Of a stretch of DNA of 64,000 nt, positions 15,909 through 25,086 are shown piece after piece. Location of the stretch: the NCBI GenBank assembly GCA_031556065.1, contig JAVBTR010000078.1, forward strand, positions 1 through 64,000, in the 5' to 3' direction. The notes beneath the pieces are model-generated. The model was given only the letters and a program-made list of their open reading frames with translations. It made no database searches and was not told the origin of the DNA. The first letter of the stretch is position 1; the number at the start of each line of letters is the position of its first letter. Both the position numbers and the translations under genes were made by a program. The DNA comes from JAVBTR01 sp031556065. Its GTDB lineage: Bacteria > Bacillota > Clostridia > Christensenellales > Aristaeellaceae.

Positions 15909-16675
15909 ATCCCATTAAGCTGATCGTCACCGATATGGACCGTACCCTGCTGCAAACGGATAAGACCATTTCCCCCTATACGGCAGCTATTTTCCGCCAG
16001 GCAAAAGAGTGGGGGGTGATGGTAGCCTTTGCCACCGCCCGGCCCAAGCGTTCGGTTGTGCCGTACTTTAAGGATGTGCAGGCCGATGCTTGCATCATCC
16101 ATAATGGCGCTGCCATTTATTTAGGCGAGGCGCTGCTTTCCCACCGTGGGATTCCCCCCAGGGCGGCCCGGGACATCCTGCTGTCCATTAGCCGGGATTA
16201 TCCCGCCGCCACCCTTTCCATTGAAATAGATGATGTTTTCTACGCCAATTTCGATGTATCCGCCGTTTGGAACAACGCCGAAGCCATCCGCACGGATTTT
16301 ACAGACCTGCCACTTGCCAAGCCTGCGGAAAAGCTGATTGTAGGCGTTTCCTCCATGGACGACATTCAGCGCTACGCCGCCTACCTGCCAAAGGATCTGT
16401 ACATCGAAATGAGCGACCGCCAATTGGGCCTGATCATGCACCGGGAGGCCACTAAGTTCAATGGGATTAAAACCCTGGCAGCTCATTTGAACATCCCTTT
16501 AAACCAAATTGCCGCTTTCGGAGACGATTACAACGATATTCAAATGTTAAAGGGCTGCGGCATAGGCGTGGCCATGGGCAACGCCTTGGAAGAAGCCAAG
16601 GCGGCAGCAGATGCCATTACCCTAACCCACGACCAGGATGGCGTGGCCAAGTGGCTTGAACAAAACCTGCTTTAG
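15905..16675 (+). CDS. HAD-superfamily phosphatase, Cof type
   Basis: A 256-aa hydrolase with HAD motif I TDMDRTLLQTD (nucleophile D10 and D12), motif II/III residues including a lysine near TKFNG, and motif IV FGDDYNDIQML (about 206-216). The C2B cap region (about 85-185) is typical of Cof-type sugar or nucleotide phosphatases. The RBS AGGAGG lies 8 bp upstream and the start overlaps the previous stop by 4 bp. The substrate is a small phosphorylated metabolite, not identifiable here. Confidence 0.9.
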   Translation: MNPIKLIVTDMDRTLLQTDKTISPYTAAIFRQAKEWGVMVAFATARPKRSVVPYFKDVQADACIIHNGAAIYLGEALLSHRGIPPRAARDILLSISRDYPAATLSIEIDDVFYANFDVSAVWNNAEAIRTDFTDLPLAKPAEKLIVGVSSMDDIQRYAAYLPKDLYIEMSDRQLGLIMHREATKFNGIKTLAAHLNIPLNQIAAFGDDYNDIQMLKGCGIGVAMGNALEEAKAAADAITLTHDQDGVAKWLEQNLL

Positions 16676-16687
16676 AGGCGGTAATAC

Positions 16688-17389
16688 ATGAACGATTTAA
16701 CTTTAAATCTGCGAAATGCGCTTTTAACCCAAGGGGCTGATTTGGTTGCCTTTGGGGCTCTGACCCAGCTGCCCCCAGAGCAGCGGTATGGCTTGCCCAC
16801 CGGCATATCGGTGGCTGTAAAGTATGAAAAGAATACCATTCGGGGCATCCGTAAATTTCCCACTCAGGCTTACCTGGACCAGTACCACCAGTTAAACCAC
16901 CAGCTGGATACGCTGGTCACCTTCGGGGCGCAGATGCTTACCCATCTGGGCTATCAGGCCACCGCCCTTACCGGCGCCTTTGTGGCAAAAACGGAAACCG
17001 ACCTTGCCACCCTTTTACCCCATAAAACCGTGGCCACTAGGGCAGGCCTTGGGTGGATTGGCAAATGCGCATTACTGATCACCAACGAATACGGCTCCAT
17101 GGTGCGTATCTCCTCCATTGTCACCGATGCGCCCCTTGATACCGCCGCTCCTATAGATGCTTCCAAATGCGGCAGTTGCATCGCCTGTATGCGTGCGTGC
17201 CCCGCCGGCGCAGTCAAGGGTGTTAATTGGCAATTAGGCGCTCCAAGGGAGGATTTTTTCGACCCGGCCTTATGCCGCCAGGTGGCCCGTGAACGTGCCC
17301 AAAAAGCCCTTGGTGTAGAGATCACCCAATGCGGGCGCTGCATTGAAGCCTGCCCTTACACCAGAAGATATTTAGAAAGAGGTCTTTAA
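16688..17389 (+). CDS. QueG-like 4Fe-4S double-cluster protein
   Basis: This 233-aa protein resembles the C-terminal half of epoxyqueuosine reductase. It has two ferredoxin-like cysteine clusters, C161-x2-C164-x2-C167-x3-C171 (CGSCIACMRACP) and C215-x2-C218-x3-C222 (CGRCIEACP). It is shorter than QueG (310-380 aa) and lacks much of its N-terminal cobalamin-binding part, although an AGLGWIGK segment remains. It may be a reduced paralog with a different redox task. The start is supported by AGAGGCGG upstream. Confidence 0.75.
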   Translation: MNDLTLNLRNALLTQGADLVAFGALTQLPPEQRYGLPTGISVAVKYEKNTIRGIRKFPTQAYLDQYHQLNHQLDTLVTFGAQMLTHLGYQATALTGAFVAKTETDLATLLPHKTVATRAGLGWIGKCALLITNEYGSMVRISSIVTDAPLDTAAPIDASKCGSCIACMRACPAGAVKGVNWQLGAPREDFFDPALCRQVARERAQKALGVEITQCGRCIEACPYTRRYLERGL

Positions 17390-17390
17390 T

Positions 17391-17582
17391 ATGCGCTGCA
17401 GCTGCAGAGAATGCGGTACCTATATGATCCAAGCCGAGGGCATCCCCATCAGATGCGTTTGCTCCGATTGTGGCGCCCAATGCAATGCCTGCATGGGCAC
17501 CAATACCGTTATTACCCGGGAACAATTGGATCAATTGAAAAACGACCCGCGGTTTAAGCAAGGCTCTGACCCAGTTGCATAA
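17391..17582 (+). CDS. 63-aa cysteine-rich zinc-ribbon-like protein
   Basis: A small protein with eight cysteines in paired CxC/CxxC knots (CSCRECG, CVCSDCG, CNAC), which would bind zinc or an iron-sulfur cluster. It begins 1 bp after the QueG-like stop, in the same operon. I do not recognise a named family. The spacing suggests a partner of the iron-sulfur protein before it, but this is inference. Confidence 0.65.
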   Translation: MRCSCRECGTYMIQAEGIPIRCVCSDCGAQCNACMGTNTVITREQLDQLKNDPRFKQGSDPVA

Positions 17583-17620
17583 CCGCCGGGGCTGGTCTAT
17601 ATCACAGTTAAGGCAAGATG

Positions 17621-19504
17621 CTATATGGTTACGGGAGATGCCCCGAGCATCCAGCGTTCCGGAAGTGTGTTTTGCGAGCCTTCCCACCTAATGCTAAAAC
17701 CTGCCGCTTGATTTGCTGCTTCAAGCGATACGGGAATGCTGCTCCCTTCATTAAGCATAACGGCCAATGCCGCAATAAACGCATCGCTGGCACCCGTGGC
17801 ATCCACGCACTGTGCTTCACTGGCCGCAAATGCTTGGGTGCTTTTTTGGCATACCCACATACAGCCTTGGCTTCCAAGCGTCACGATAACATGGGTTACG
17901 CCTTTATTCACAAGCTCCCTTGCCTTTTGTGCAACAGTTCCCTTACCGGGCACAAGCATATTTAGTTCCTTCTCACTTGGAACCAACATATATACATCTT
18001 TCAGCAGGTCGTCGGGCAAGGGCTTTTCTGCATTAGGCTTAAGCAGTAATTTAACCTGATGAGCATGGCATATGTTCGCCAAATACATTAATGCTTCATC
18101 CTCCATTTCATTTTGACTCAAGCAATAACCAGCGCCTTCAAAAAGGGCTTCTTTTTGGCTGATATAGGCTTTGTCCAAGGCGATATTGGCACCTGCATGC
18201 CCCACAATCAGGCTGCTTCCATCCGGAAGAACATTAATATACGCCGTACCTGTGGGGATTGCGCCATTAAAGCTGACGCCTTCTGTTATAACATCGTGCT
18301 TGCGCATTTTTGCGTATATTCTTTTCCCATATAAATCATCGCCCACTACGCCAACCATAGAAACCAATGCACCTAAATGGCTGGCAATAATCGCCTGATT
18401 GCAGCCTTTGCCGCCAGGGGTAATCATCAGCTGGTTAGCTGAAACAGGCTTATTAATTTGGGGGCGATGGGCTATTCTGGTACTAATATCCATATTGATC
18501 CACCCAACCACCACTATTCTCCCCGTAATGTGGCGTTTGGACCTTCCAACGCTTTGCCTTATTTGAATACTGCCATTGAAAACCTGCTCCCCTTTAAACC
18601 CATTTTCACCAATCGCCTGATAAAATGCGCTTTGGGCAATGGCTTGCATGGGATATGCCAACGTCGTAAGCGGCGGGGACATGCTTTGAGCCATGGGCGA
18701 TTCCTCCATGCAGATCACCGCCAGATCATGGGGAACCAACAGCTGGCGGTCATTGGCTGTTTGGTAGGCTGCCATAGCACCTGCCATATCATAGCATAGC
18801 AACGCTTCAAGCCCCATTTCGCATTGCGCAAATAACTGTTCAGAAGGCTGCTGGCACAGATAAAACACGCCTGCTTCTTCCATATTGCTGGCCAAAAGAT
18901 AAAGCTGCTCTAGAAAACATTGCTGCAGCTGTTCAAAGCCTTCAGGCTCAGGCAAAAGGAAGCCAATTTTTCGGTACCCACAATCTACTAAATATTGCAG
19001 ACATAACCGGATCCCCTCTGCCTTATCGATCACCACTTTATGCCCAAAGGGCTGTATCGCTCTTTCCCCAGATACCACCATGCAAAGGGAACTGGTATCC
19101 TCCACCTGCAAGGCCTCTGCCTGCAGTTTAGCAGGCGGAAGGTAAATCACGCTGTCCACCTGTTGCCTTTGGTAGGCGCTAACCGCCTTTTTTTCATCCT
19201 GGGGGGATGCGCCTGTGAAGGTGGTTAAAAGCACATAATCCTGGCTGCGGCATAATGCCTCCAATTCCATCAACAATGAAGCTGCAAAGGGAGACAGTAT
19301 ATCCGGCATAATCAATCCAAGCAATTTGTTCTGCATGGAAAAACGATCCCTTATTTTAGCATAGGGGACAAAATTTTCCTCTTCTATAATCTGCATTACC
19401 TTTTGCCGTGTTTGGTCGCTTATATTATCATCTTTTTTATTTAAAACCTTTGACACTGTGGATATGGATACACCCGCTTTTTGCGCGATTTCATGAATCG
19501 TCAT
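17621..19504 (-). CDS. LacI-family regulator fused to a PfkB/ribokinase-like kinase
   Basis: A 627-aa fusion. Residues 1-55 form a LacI-type HTH (TIHEIAQKAGVSISTVSKVLN), about 60-320 a periplasmic-binding-protein-like sensor, and about 330-627 a PfkB sugar kinase. The kinase has the family pattern GGKGCNQA and the catalytic motif D568-ATGAS-D574. I placed the start at 19504 because AAGGAG lies upstream and the HTH begins there; the longer ORF adds an implausible N-terminus. It is divergent from the transporter genes, consistent with local control. The kinase would phosphorylate a ribose- or nucleoside-like ligand, possibly the ligand or inducer of the regulator. Such a fusion is unusual. Confidence 0.9.
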   Translation of the reverse strand: MTIHEIAQKAGVSISTVSKVLNKKDDNISDQTRQKVMQIIEEENFVPYAKIRDRFSMQNKLLGLIMPDILSPFAASLLMELEALCRSQDYVLLTTFTGASPQDEKKAVSAYQRQQVDSVIYLPPAKLQAEALQVEDTSSLCMVVSGERAIQPFGHKVVIDKAEGIRLCLQYLVDCGYRKIGFLLPEPEGFEQLQQCFLEQLYLLASNMEEAGVFYLCQQPSEQLFAQCEMGLEALLCYDMAGAMAAYQTANDRQLLVPHDLAVICMEESPMAQSMSPPLTTLAYPMQAIAQSAFYQAIGENGFKGEQVFNGSIQIRQSVGRSKRHITGRIVVVGWINMDISTRIAHRPQINKPVSANQLMITPGGKGCNQAIIASHLGALVSMVGVVGDDLYGKRIYAKMRKHDVITEGVSFNGAIPTGTAYINVLPDGSSLIVGHAGANIALDKAYISQKEALFEGAGYCLSQNEMEDEALMYLANICHAHQVKLLLKPNAEKPLPDDLLKDVYMLVPSEKELNMLVPGKGTVAQKARELVNKGVTHVIVTLGSQGCMWVCQKSTQAFAASEAQCVDATGASDAFIAALAVMLNEGSSIPVSLEAANQAAGFSIRWEGSQNTLPERWMLGASPVTI

Positions 19505-19545
19505 CCAATCACTCCTTATCTCTTTTATAGCATAGAAATTGGGGC

Positions 19546-19574
19546 TTGACAAGAGAGGTTTCTTTGTGTATTCT
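19546..19574 (+). promoter_or_regulatory. Promoter of the nucleoside/ribose uptake operon
   Basis: TTGACA at 19546-19551, a 17-bp spacer, TATTCT at 19569-19574. GGTTTCTTT (19557-19565) lies inside the spacer and is repeated in inverted form as AAAGAAACC at 19610-19618, which suggests a repressor loop. Confidence 0.8.
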
Positions 19575-19602
19575 AAAAAAGGAAAGTATTTTAGTAAAGT
19601 TT

Positions 19603-19616
19603 TTTCTTTAAAGAAA
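19603..19616. promoter_or_regulatory. 14-bp palindromic operator candidate
   Basis: TTTCTTTAAAGAAA is a perfect palindrome just downstream of the promoter, between the divergent regulator and transporter genes. Its position and symmetry fit a LacI-family operator for the fusion regulator (inference). Confidence 0.55.
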
Positions 19617-19689
19617 CCGCCATCCATATGCGTCTATTATCTGTACTACAAACCTCTTTTTGAGGCCATTGCAAGGGGGACGGATTTTA

Positions 19690-20649
19690 ATGCAGCGATC
19701 TGAAAGCAAAAAATCCTTTTTCAAAGAAATTCATCAAAACCGAGCCTATTATCTTATGATTCTTCCTGCCGCAGCTATTCTATTTTTACTGTGCTATCTG
19801 CCCTTTAGCGGCTTGGTTATGGCGTTTAAAAACTATAATTTCATGGATGGCATCTTTGGAAGCCCATGGGCCGAGCCCTGGTATAAAAATTTCGGTTTTT
19901 ATTTCAAAAGCACTTACTTTTTTCAAACCACGTTTAACACCTTATGGATCAATTTTAACTACTTAGTATGGACTACCCTTGTAAATGTGACCTTCGCTAT
20001 TATGCTCAATGAACTAAAGTCAGTCAAAGCAAAGCGTGTTTATCAAAACATCATGTTCTTACCCTTCTTTTTATCCGCCATTGTTGTTGCGCAGTTTTTG
20101 CGCACCATCCTCTTTTCTCCCGAGCAGGGCATTGCCAACCGCCTATTAATTTCCCTGAATCTCTCACCCGTATCATGGTACCAAACGTCTGAGCCTTGGG
20201 TCAAAATTCTTGTGGGAACGCGGATTTGGAAGGGAACGGGTTATGGGATCATCATCTATTTAAGCACCATCGCCGGTATTGACGAATCCTTGTTTGAAGC
20301 CGCCGCTCTTGATGGCGCTAAAAACCGGCAAAAGATTTGGCATATCACACTGCCCATGCTGCTGCCCACCATTTTCACCATGACTTTATTGGCTGTAGGC
20401 CGCATGTTCTTTGGCGATTTTGAAACCATCTATGCGATTCAGACAGGCGGCATGTCCAACACCATAAGCGGTGCCTTGCTCAAGAGCACGGATATCATCG
20501 AAACCTATATTTTCCGCTCCGTTCGCGACAAAATGGAATTCGGCACATCCACCGCAGTAGGGTTGTACCAATCCATTACAGGTTTTTTAGTGGTCTATGG
20601 TACAAACGCGTTGGTGCGCCGCTATCAAAAGGATTATGCGTTATTTTGA
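19690..20649 (+). CDS. ABC transporter permease (CUT1, LplB-like)
   Basis: An inner-membrane permease of 319 aa from the ATG at 19690, which has GGGGGA upstream; a longer frame begins earlier but lacks an RBS. About six hydrophobic segments are seen. The EAA loop that contacts the ATPase is visible as EAAALDGAKNRQKIWHITLP. It pairs with the second permease at 20681 and the binding protein at 21631. No ATPase is encoded here, so it likely uses a shared MsmK/UgpC-type ATPase, as is common in Firmicutes. The neighbours point to a nucleoside or ribose-like substrate. Confidence 0.9.
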   Translation: MQRSESKKSFFKEIHQNRAYYLMILPAAAILFLLCYLPFSGLVMAFKNYNFMDGIFGSPWAEPWYKNFGFYFKSTYFFQTTFNTLWINFNYLVWTTLVNVTFAIMLNELKSVKAKRVYQNIMFLPFFLSAIVVAQFLRTILFSPEQGIANRLLISLNLSPVSWYQTSEPWVKILVGTRIWKGTGYGIIIYLSTIAGIDESLFEAAALDGAKNRQKIWHITLPMLLPTIFTMTLLAVGRMFFGDFETIYAIQTGGMSNTISGALLKSTDIIETYIFRSVRDKMEFGTSTAVGLYQSITGFLVVYGTNALVRRYQKDYALF

Positions 20650-20680
20650 AGATTCATCTTTATGAAAGGAGCATGAAGTT

Positions 20681-21577
20681 ATGGCAAAAAAATCCCCGCA
20701 AACAGTATTTCACCGTACTTCAGGCGAAAAGGCTGTTGCAGCGCTCATTCATTTGGTCATGATTCTTTTTTGCACCGTTTGCCTTGTTCCGGTGATTCTT
20801 TCATTTATTGTTTCCATTTCCAGCGAGCAAAGCGTGATCCGGTATGGCTATCGTTTTATTCCAAATGCATGGTCCCTGGAAGCGTACCGCACGCTGTTGG
20901 CAAATCCCTCTATTATTCGTGCCTATATGGTCACCATTTGTGTCACATTGGGAGGCACTCTCCTTTCTTTAGCGATCTGTTCCTTAGCAGGCTATGGCCT
21001 ATCCGTAAAAAAAGTAAAGTTTCGGGATTCCATCGCCATCTTTTTCTACATTCCTATGGTCTTCAGTGCCGGATTGGTCCCGTGGTATGTTGTCTGCACA
21101 AAGCTTCTGGGTTTTAAAAACAGCTATCTGGCACTGATTATGCCCGGCCTGGTTTCCACCTTTAATATCTTTCTTTTACGGAACTATTTTCGTACTATTC
21201 CAGAATCCCTGATTGAATCAGCACAAATAGATGGCGCAGGGGCGCTTTACACCTTTGTGCGAATTGTCCTGCCCCTGGCCACCCCCATTATGGCCACGGT
21301 TAGCCTTTTCACCGCCCTGGATTATTGGAACAATTGGTCCAACACCCTTTGGTTCATCGACCAGCGGGATATGTTTACCCTGCAGTATTATCTCTACCGC
21401 ATCAAAAACACCATTGGCCAAATGTCCACCTACGGCACTGCCACAGGGGTTTCCATCCCCACCCAAACCACTCAAATCGCAACCCTGTTTGTCACCATTG
21501 GACCCATTATACTCATTTATCCTTTTGTACAGCGCTATTTTGTAAAGGGAATCATGATTGGCGCCGTAAAGGGATAA
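20681..21577 (+). CDS. Carbohydrate ABC transporter permease (CUT1, YtcP-like)
   Basis: This 298-aa second permease has six predicted membrane segments and the EAA loop ESAQIDGAGALYTFVRIVLP. It lies 31 bp after its partner with RBS GAAAGGAG. The LplB/YtcP-type pair usually carries complex sugars or sugar-lipid units, but here the downstream nucleoside hydrolase and ribokinase suggest nucleosides or ribosides. Confidence 0.9.
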   Translation: MAKKSPQTVFHRTSGEKAVAALIHLVMILFCTVCLVPVILSFIVSISSEQSVIRYGYRFIPNAWSLEAYRTLLANPSIIRAYMVTICVTLGGTLLSLAICSLAGYGLSVKKVKFRDSIAIFFYIPMVFSAGLVPWYVVCTKLLGFKNSYLALIMPGLVSTFNIFLLRNYFRTIPESLIESAQIDGAGALYTFVRIVLPLATPIMATVSLFTALDYWNNWSNTLWFIDQRDMFTLQYYLYRIKNTIGQMSTYGTATGVSIPTQTTQIATLFVTIGPIILIYPFVQRYFVKGIMIGAVKG

Positions 21578-21630
21578 TACCCGCTGTATTTTGTCGCTGT
21601 AAGCGTCAAATAAATAAGGAGGAAGATTCA

Positions 21631-23100
21631 ATGAAGACCAGAAAACTCACAGCCCTGCTACTCGTATTCCTGTTTGTTTTAGGCAGCTTGCCCGGGTTGG
21701 CTGCCCCAGAAGCCCCTGCACCGCTGGAAGCGGTAACCATTAAGTTCTGCACGCTTTTCGATCCCTGTGCGGCAGAGCCCGAAATTGTACAAGCCATTAA
21801 TGCGGGTCTTGCCGCAGATGGCTTGCCTTTCACCGTAGAAATTGTTCACTTTGATGACTATGGAAGCAAGGTCGCCCTGGCTGCTTCCAGCGGTGAGCCC
21901 CTGGACGTGGTTTGGATTCACACCAGCTGGTTAAGCGACCATGTATCGAAAAAAATGTATTACCCCCTTACGGATATTGCCCCGGTCTACGCACCGGACA
22001 TCATGGCCAGCCTGCCGGAACAGGTTCAGGCCGCAGGCTCCATTAACGGCGAGCTTTACGCCTTTGGCCGGGTCATTCCCATGGCGCAGTTCAAAAACGT
22101 GTATAATATCCGTGGCGATCTGCGCAAGAAATACAATATGGAAGAAATCACCACCATAGCGCAATTGGAACAGTACTTTGATAACGTGCTTGCCAACGAA
22201 GAAGGTATGTATTGTATCGCAGCGGATTATAACACCGAGCCGCTTTTAATCCAATACGCCAATTACTACTTCCCTATCGGCGATGAAGGCCGCGTGCCCC
22301 TCTATGTAGACCCTGAAGACGAAACCCATACTGTCAAAACCTATTTCGATTCAGAGGCCTTTGCCAATCTGGCTGAACTTCTTTTTTCTTGGCGGGAAAA
22401 GGGCTACCTTCCCTTGGATGACAGCAGCCTGATCGATGCCCACAGTGGCTTTGTCAATGGCCGCATTGCCTGTGTACCCTCTAACATCTTTCAAGAGACC
22501 GAGCGCATAGACGACCTAAAGCGCAATTTGCCTGATGCGGAAATTGAAACCGTTCATCTTCAGTCCGATAAACGGTATGTATTTCAGGGTACGGATAATA
22601 TGTTAGGCGTTGTTTCTTCCTCCAAGCATCCCAATGAAGCGGTTGCTTTCATTAACTGGATCAAGAAAAACCAGAATAACTTCGATTTGTGGTCCTACGG
22701 TGTTGAAGGGGTAAACTACAACCTGGACGGCGAATCCATCAGCTTAGAGAATATTGCTCCCGAAAACCAGTTCCTGGGCGTATGTGTATGGATGTGGAAC
22801 GATGTTAACCTGGCCCGTTTTTCCAAAAATGCTTCCCAAGAATACATTGAAAAGCTGCGAACCTGGGATGAGGGCGCTATTGTGACGCCATATGTTGGCT
22901 TTAGGCTGGATCAAAGCAGCATCAATGCAGAAATCGCCAACGTGAGTTCCGTAATCGACGAATATATTTATGATATCGTCAAAGGCGCTGTGCGTTTCCA
23001 AGATGTAAAGGATGAATTCCTTGGAAAGCTGGAAGCTGCGGGAATCAAAACACTCCAAGAGGAATGCCAAAAACAGCTGGACGCATACTTGAAAAACTAG
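21631..23100 (+). CDS. Extracellular substrate-binding protein
   Basis: A family-1 type solute-binding protein of 489 aa. A typical signal peptide (about 1-24, ending GLAA) is present but has no lipobox cysteine, unlike most Firmicutes binding proteins. The ATG at 21631 has AAGGAGG upstream; a longer in-frame ORF runs through the permease gene and is not credible. It should deliver substrate to the two permeases. Aromatic residues such as those in WIHTSWL and WSYGVEGVNY may form the binding pocket. Confidence 0.85.
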   Translation: MKTRKLTALLLVFLFVLGSLPGLAAPEAPAPLEAVTIKFCTLFDPCAAEPEIVQAINAGLAADGLPFTVEIVHFDDYGSKVALAASSGEPLDVVWIHTSWLSDHVSKKMYYPLTDIAPVYAPDIMASLPEQVQAAGSINGELYAFGRVIPMAQFKNVYNIRGDLRKKYNMEEITTIAQLEQYFDNVLANEEGMYCIAADYNTEPLLIQYANYYFPIGDEGRVPLYVDPEDETHTVKTYFDSEAFANLAELLFSWREKGYLPLDDSSLIDAHSGFVNGRIACVPSNIFQETERIDDLKRNLPDAEIETVHLQSDKRYVFQGTDNMLGVVSSSKHPNEAVAFINWIKKNQNNFDLWSYGVEGVNYNLDGESISLENIAPENQFLGVCVWMWNDVNLARFSKNASQEYIEKLRTWDEGAIVTPYVGFRLDQSSINAEIANVSSVIDEYIYDIVKGAVRFQDVKDEFLGKLEAAGIKTLQEECQKQLDAYLKN

Positions 23101-23130
23101 TGCTGCACCAAGTCTATTATTATCAATACA

Positions 23131-23171
23131 ATGGGCTATCGTACCGAGCCATGCCGGGCACGATAGCCCAT
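23131..23171 (+). terminator. 12-bp hairpin after the binding-protein gene
   Basis: ATGGGCTATCGT (23131-23142) pairs with 23160-23171 around a 17-nt loop. No clear T-run follows, so it may be a weak terminator or a processing/stability hairpin that separates transporter from enzyme expression. Confidence 0.45.
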
Positions 23172-23205
23172 ATCCTCTTTGCTTATCGCCAATTGCGTCG
23201 TTTTA

Positions 23206-23214
23206 TGGTACAAT
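23206..23214 (+). promoter_or_regulatory. Possible extended -10 promoter for the nucleoside hydrolase
   Basis: TGGTACAAT (extended -10) lies about 22 bp before the ATG, but without a good -35. It may provide internal expression of the enzyme genes. Confidence 0.4.
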
Positions 23215-23235
23215 ATGAGGAAGGATTGAAAGACT

Positions 23236-24159
23236 ATGATATGGAAGAAAAATTCGAGCAGCTGGCTAATGGACAGGCTTGAACCCCCTAAGGGGAAAAT
23301 CAAAATGGTACTTGATACAGATACCTACAACGAAGTCGACGATCAATTTGCACTATGCTATGGCCTTCTGTCCCCAGAGCGGCTTGAGGTAGAAGCCATT
23401 TACGCCGCGCCCTTTTATAACGCACGATCCTGTAGCCCTGAAGACGGCATGAATAAAAGTTACAATGAGATTCTGCGGCTGCTTTCCATGATGAAGCTCA
23501 ACACAGAGGATTTCGTTTTCAAAGGTGCCACCTCTTATTTGCCGGACGGGCAAACGCCTGTGGACAGCCCTGCCGCACAGGATTTAATACGGCGGGCCCG
23601 CTTACAGCCCGCAAACGAACCCTTGTATGTGGTCGCCATCGCTGCTATCACCAATATTGCTTCCGCCCTATTAATGGCACCCGATATTATTGAAAAAATA
23701 GTTGTGGTATGGCTGGGTGGTCATCCCTTTTCGTATCCCCATACCCATGAATTTAATTTAGAGCAGGATATTCCGGCAGCCCGCATTTTATTCGACAGCG
23801 GCGTACCGTTGATTATAATCCCATGCATGGGTGTTTCTTCCCATCTGCTAACCAGTGTGCCTGAAATGGAAGCCCACTTAAAAGAAAAAAATGAATTATG
23901 CGATACATTGATCGAATTGTTTAAAGCGTATGAAACGAATCACTTCGCCTGGTCCAAAGAAATCTGGGATATTTCTACCATTGGCTACCTTATCAACCCC
24001 GATTGGGTGCCCACTGCGCTGATGCACTCCCCTTTAATCACCGATGATTGCCACTGGGCAACGGATTCCCGCCGGCATATGATCAGGGTGGCGTATTTTA
24101 TCTTCCGCAATCCTATTTTCAAAGACATGTATCAAAAACTATCTGAAGCCACGTTTTAA
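23236..24159 (+). CDS. Nucleoside hydrolase
   Basis: A 307-aa inosine-uridine preferring nucleoside hydrolase-type enzyme that hydrolyses the N-glycosidic bond to give a base and ribose. The calcium-binding aspartates are D27, D29, D35 and D36 in DTDTYNEVDD. The conserved AAITNIASAL segment and a C-terminal IGYLINPDWVP also fit. The ATG at 23236 has AAGGA about 10 nt upstream. Its position between an ABC importer and a ribokinase argues for nucleoside salvage. Confidence 0.9.
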   Translation: MIWKKNSSSWLMDRLEPPKGKIKMVLDTDTYNEVDDQFALCYGLLSPERLEVEAIYAAPFYNARSCSPEDGMNKSYNEILRLLSMMKLNTEDFVFKGATSYLPDGQTPVDSPAAQDLIRRARLQPANEPLYVVAIAAITNIASALLMAPDIIEKIVVVWLGGHPFSYPHTHEFNLEQDIPAARILFDSGVPLIIIPCMGVSSHLLTSVPEMEAHLKEKNELCDTLIELFKAYETNHFAWSKEIWDISTIGYLINPDWVPTALMHSPLITDDCHWATDSRRHMIRVAYFIFRNPIFKDMYQKLSEATF

Positions 24160-24180
24160 GTTGAGAAGGGGGAGGGCAGA

Positions 24181-25080
24181 ATGAAATTTCTTTGCTTTGG
24201 CTCGCTGAACATCGATCATACTTATAAAGTGCCCCGCATGGTTGTGGAGGGCGAAACGCTAAATTCCCTCTCTTACACTTTTAATGTAGGCGGAAAAGGG
24301 TTAAACCAATCGATCGCGCTGGCAAGGGCAGGGGCCAGCGTATACCATGCCGGGATGATAGGACCCGATGGCAGCGAGCTTATGAAGACCCTTCAAGCCG
24401 CAGGCATCAATACCTCCTACATCGAAACCGGGGATGCACCCACCGGCCATGCTATTATCCAAGTGGATCAACAAGGCCGCAACTGCATTTTGCTCCATGG
24501 CGGCGCTAATCAATGCATTACCCACGCCTTTATCCATAGGGTGTTGCAGCATTTTGGCCAAGATGATGTGCTGGTATTGCAAAATGAAACCAGCTGTTTG
24601 GCCGAATTAATCCGCGAAGGGAATAGCCTTGGTATGAAAGTGGTACTCAACCCTTCGCCCATCTCCCCAGCCTTATTCGGCGCGCCATTGGAATATGTGG
24701 ATTTGTTTATCATGAACGAAATTGAAGGCAACGCTCTTTGCGGTGAAACGGAGCCTTCTAACATTCTAAATACAATGAAAAAAAAGTATCCCCGCTCCCA
24801 GTCTGTATTGACGCTAGGGAGTAAGGGCGCTTGTTTTGGCGGCAACGAAAACTTGTTTATCCCAGCTGCACCTGCTGCCGCTATTGATACAACTGCTGCA
24901 GGCGATACCTTCACAGGGTATTTTTTGCATCATTGGATCAATGGTGAAACCATTGAAGCTTCCCTGAAAATAGCGGCGGCGGCCGCTGCCATCGCCGTAT
25001 CCCGCATAGGTGCTGCCGCGTCTATCCCCTTTGCGCAAGAGGTTGCCACAAGATATGGAGCAAAAGCAAATAAAGGATAA
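24181..25080 (+). CDS. rbsK: Ribokinase-like PfkB sugar kinase
   Basis: This 299-aa enzyme would phosphorylate ribose released by the preceding nucleoside hydrolase. Signatures are GSLNIDHTYKVPRM and NVGGKGLNQSIALARAG (about 37-53), and the catalytic motif D236-TTAAG-D242-TFTGYF. The RBS (GGGGGAGG) lies about 8 nt upstream. It is the second PfkB kinase of the locus; the other is fused to the regulator. The final steps of ribose use in this locus are therefore duplicated or divided between substrates. Confidence 0.9.
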   Translation: MKFLCFGSLNIDHTYKVPRMVVEGETLNSLSYTFNVGGKGLNQSIALARAGASVYHAGMIGPDGSELMKTLQAAGINTSYIETGDAPTGHAIIQVDQQGRNCILLHGGANQCITHAFIHRVLQHFGQDDVLVLQNETSCLAELIREGNSLGMKVVLNPSPISPALFGAPLEYVDLFIMNEIEGNALCGETEPSNILNTMKKKYPRSQSVLTLGSKGACFGGNENLFIPAAPAAAIDTTAAGDTFTGYFLHHWINGETIEASLKIAAAAAAIAVSRIGAAASIPFAQEVATRYGAKANKG

Positions 25081-25086
25081 CTGCTG

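Noticed and set aside
21325..21630. N-terminal extension of the binding-protein frame
   Set aside because: It overlaps the permease gene out of frame, while the ATG at 21631 has an ideal RBS and opens on a signal peptide.
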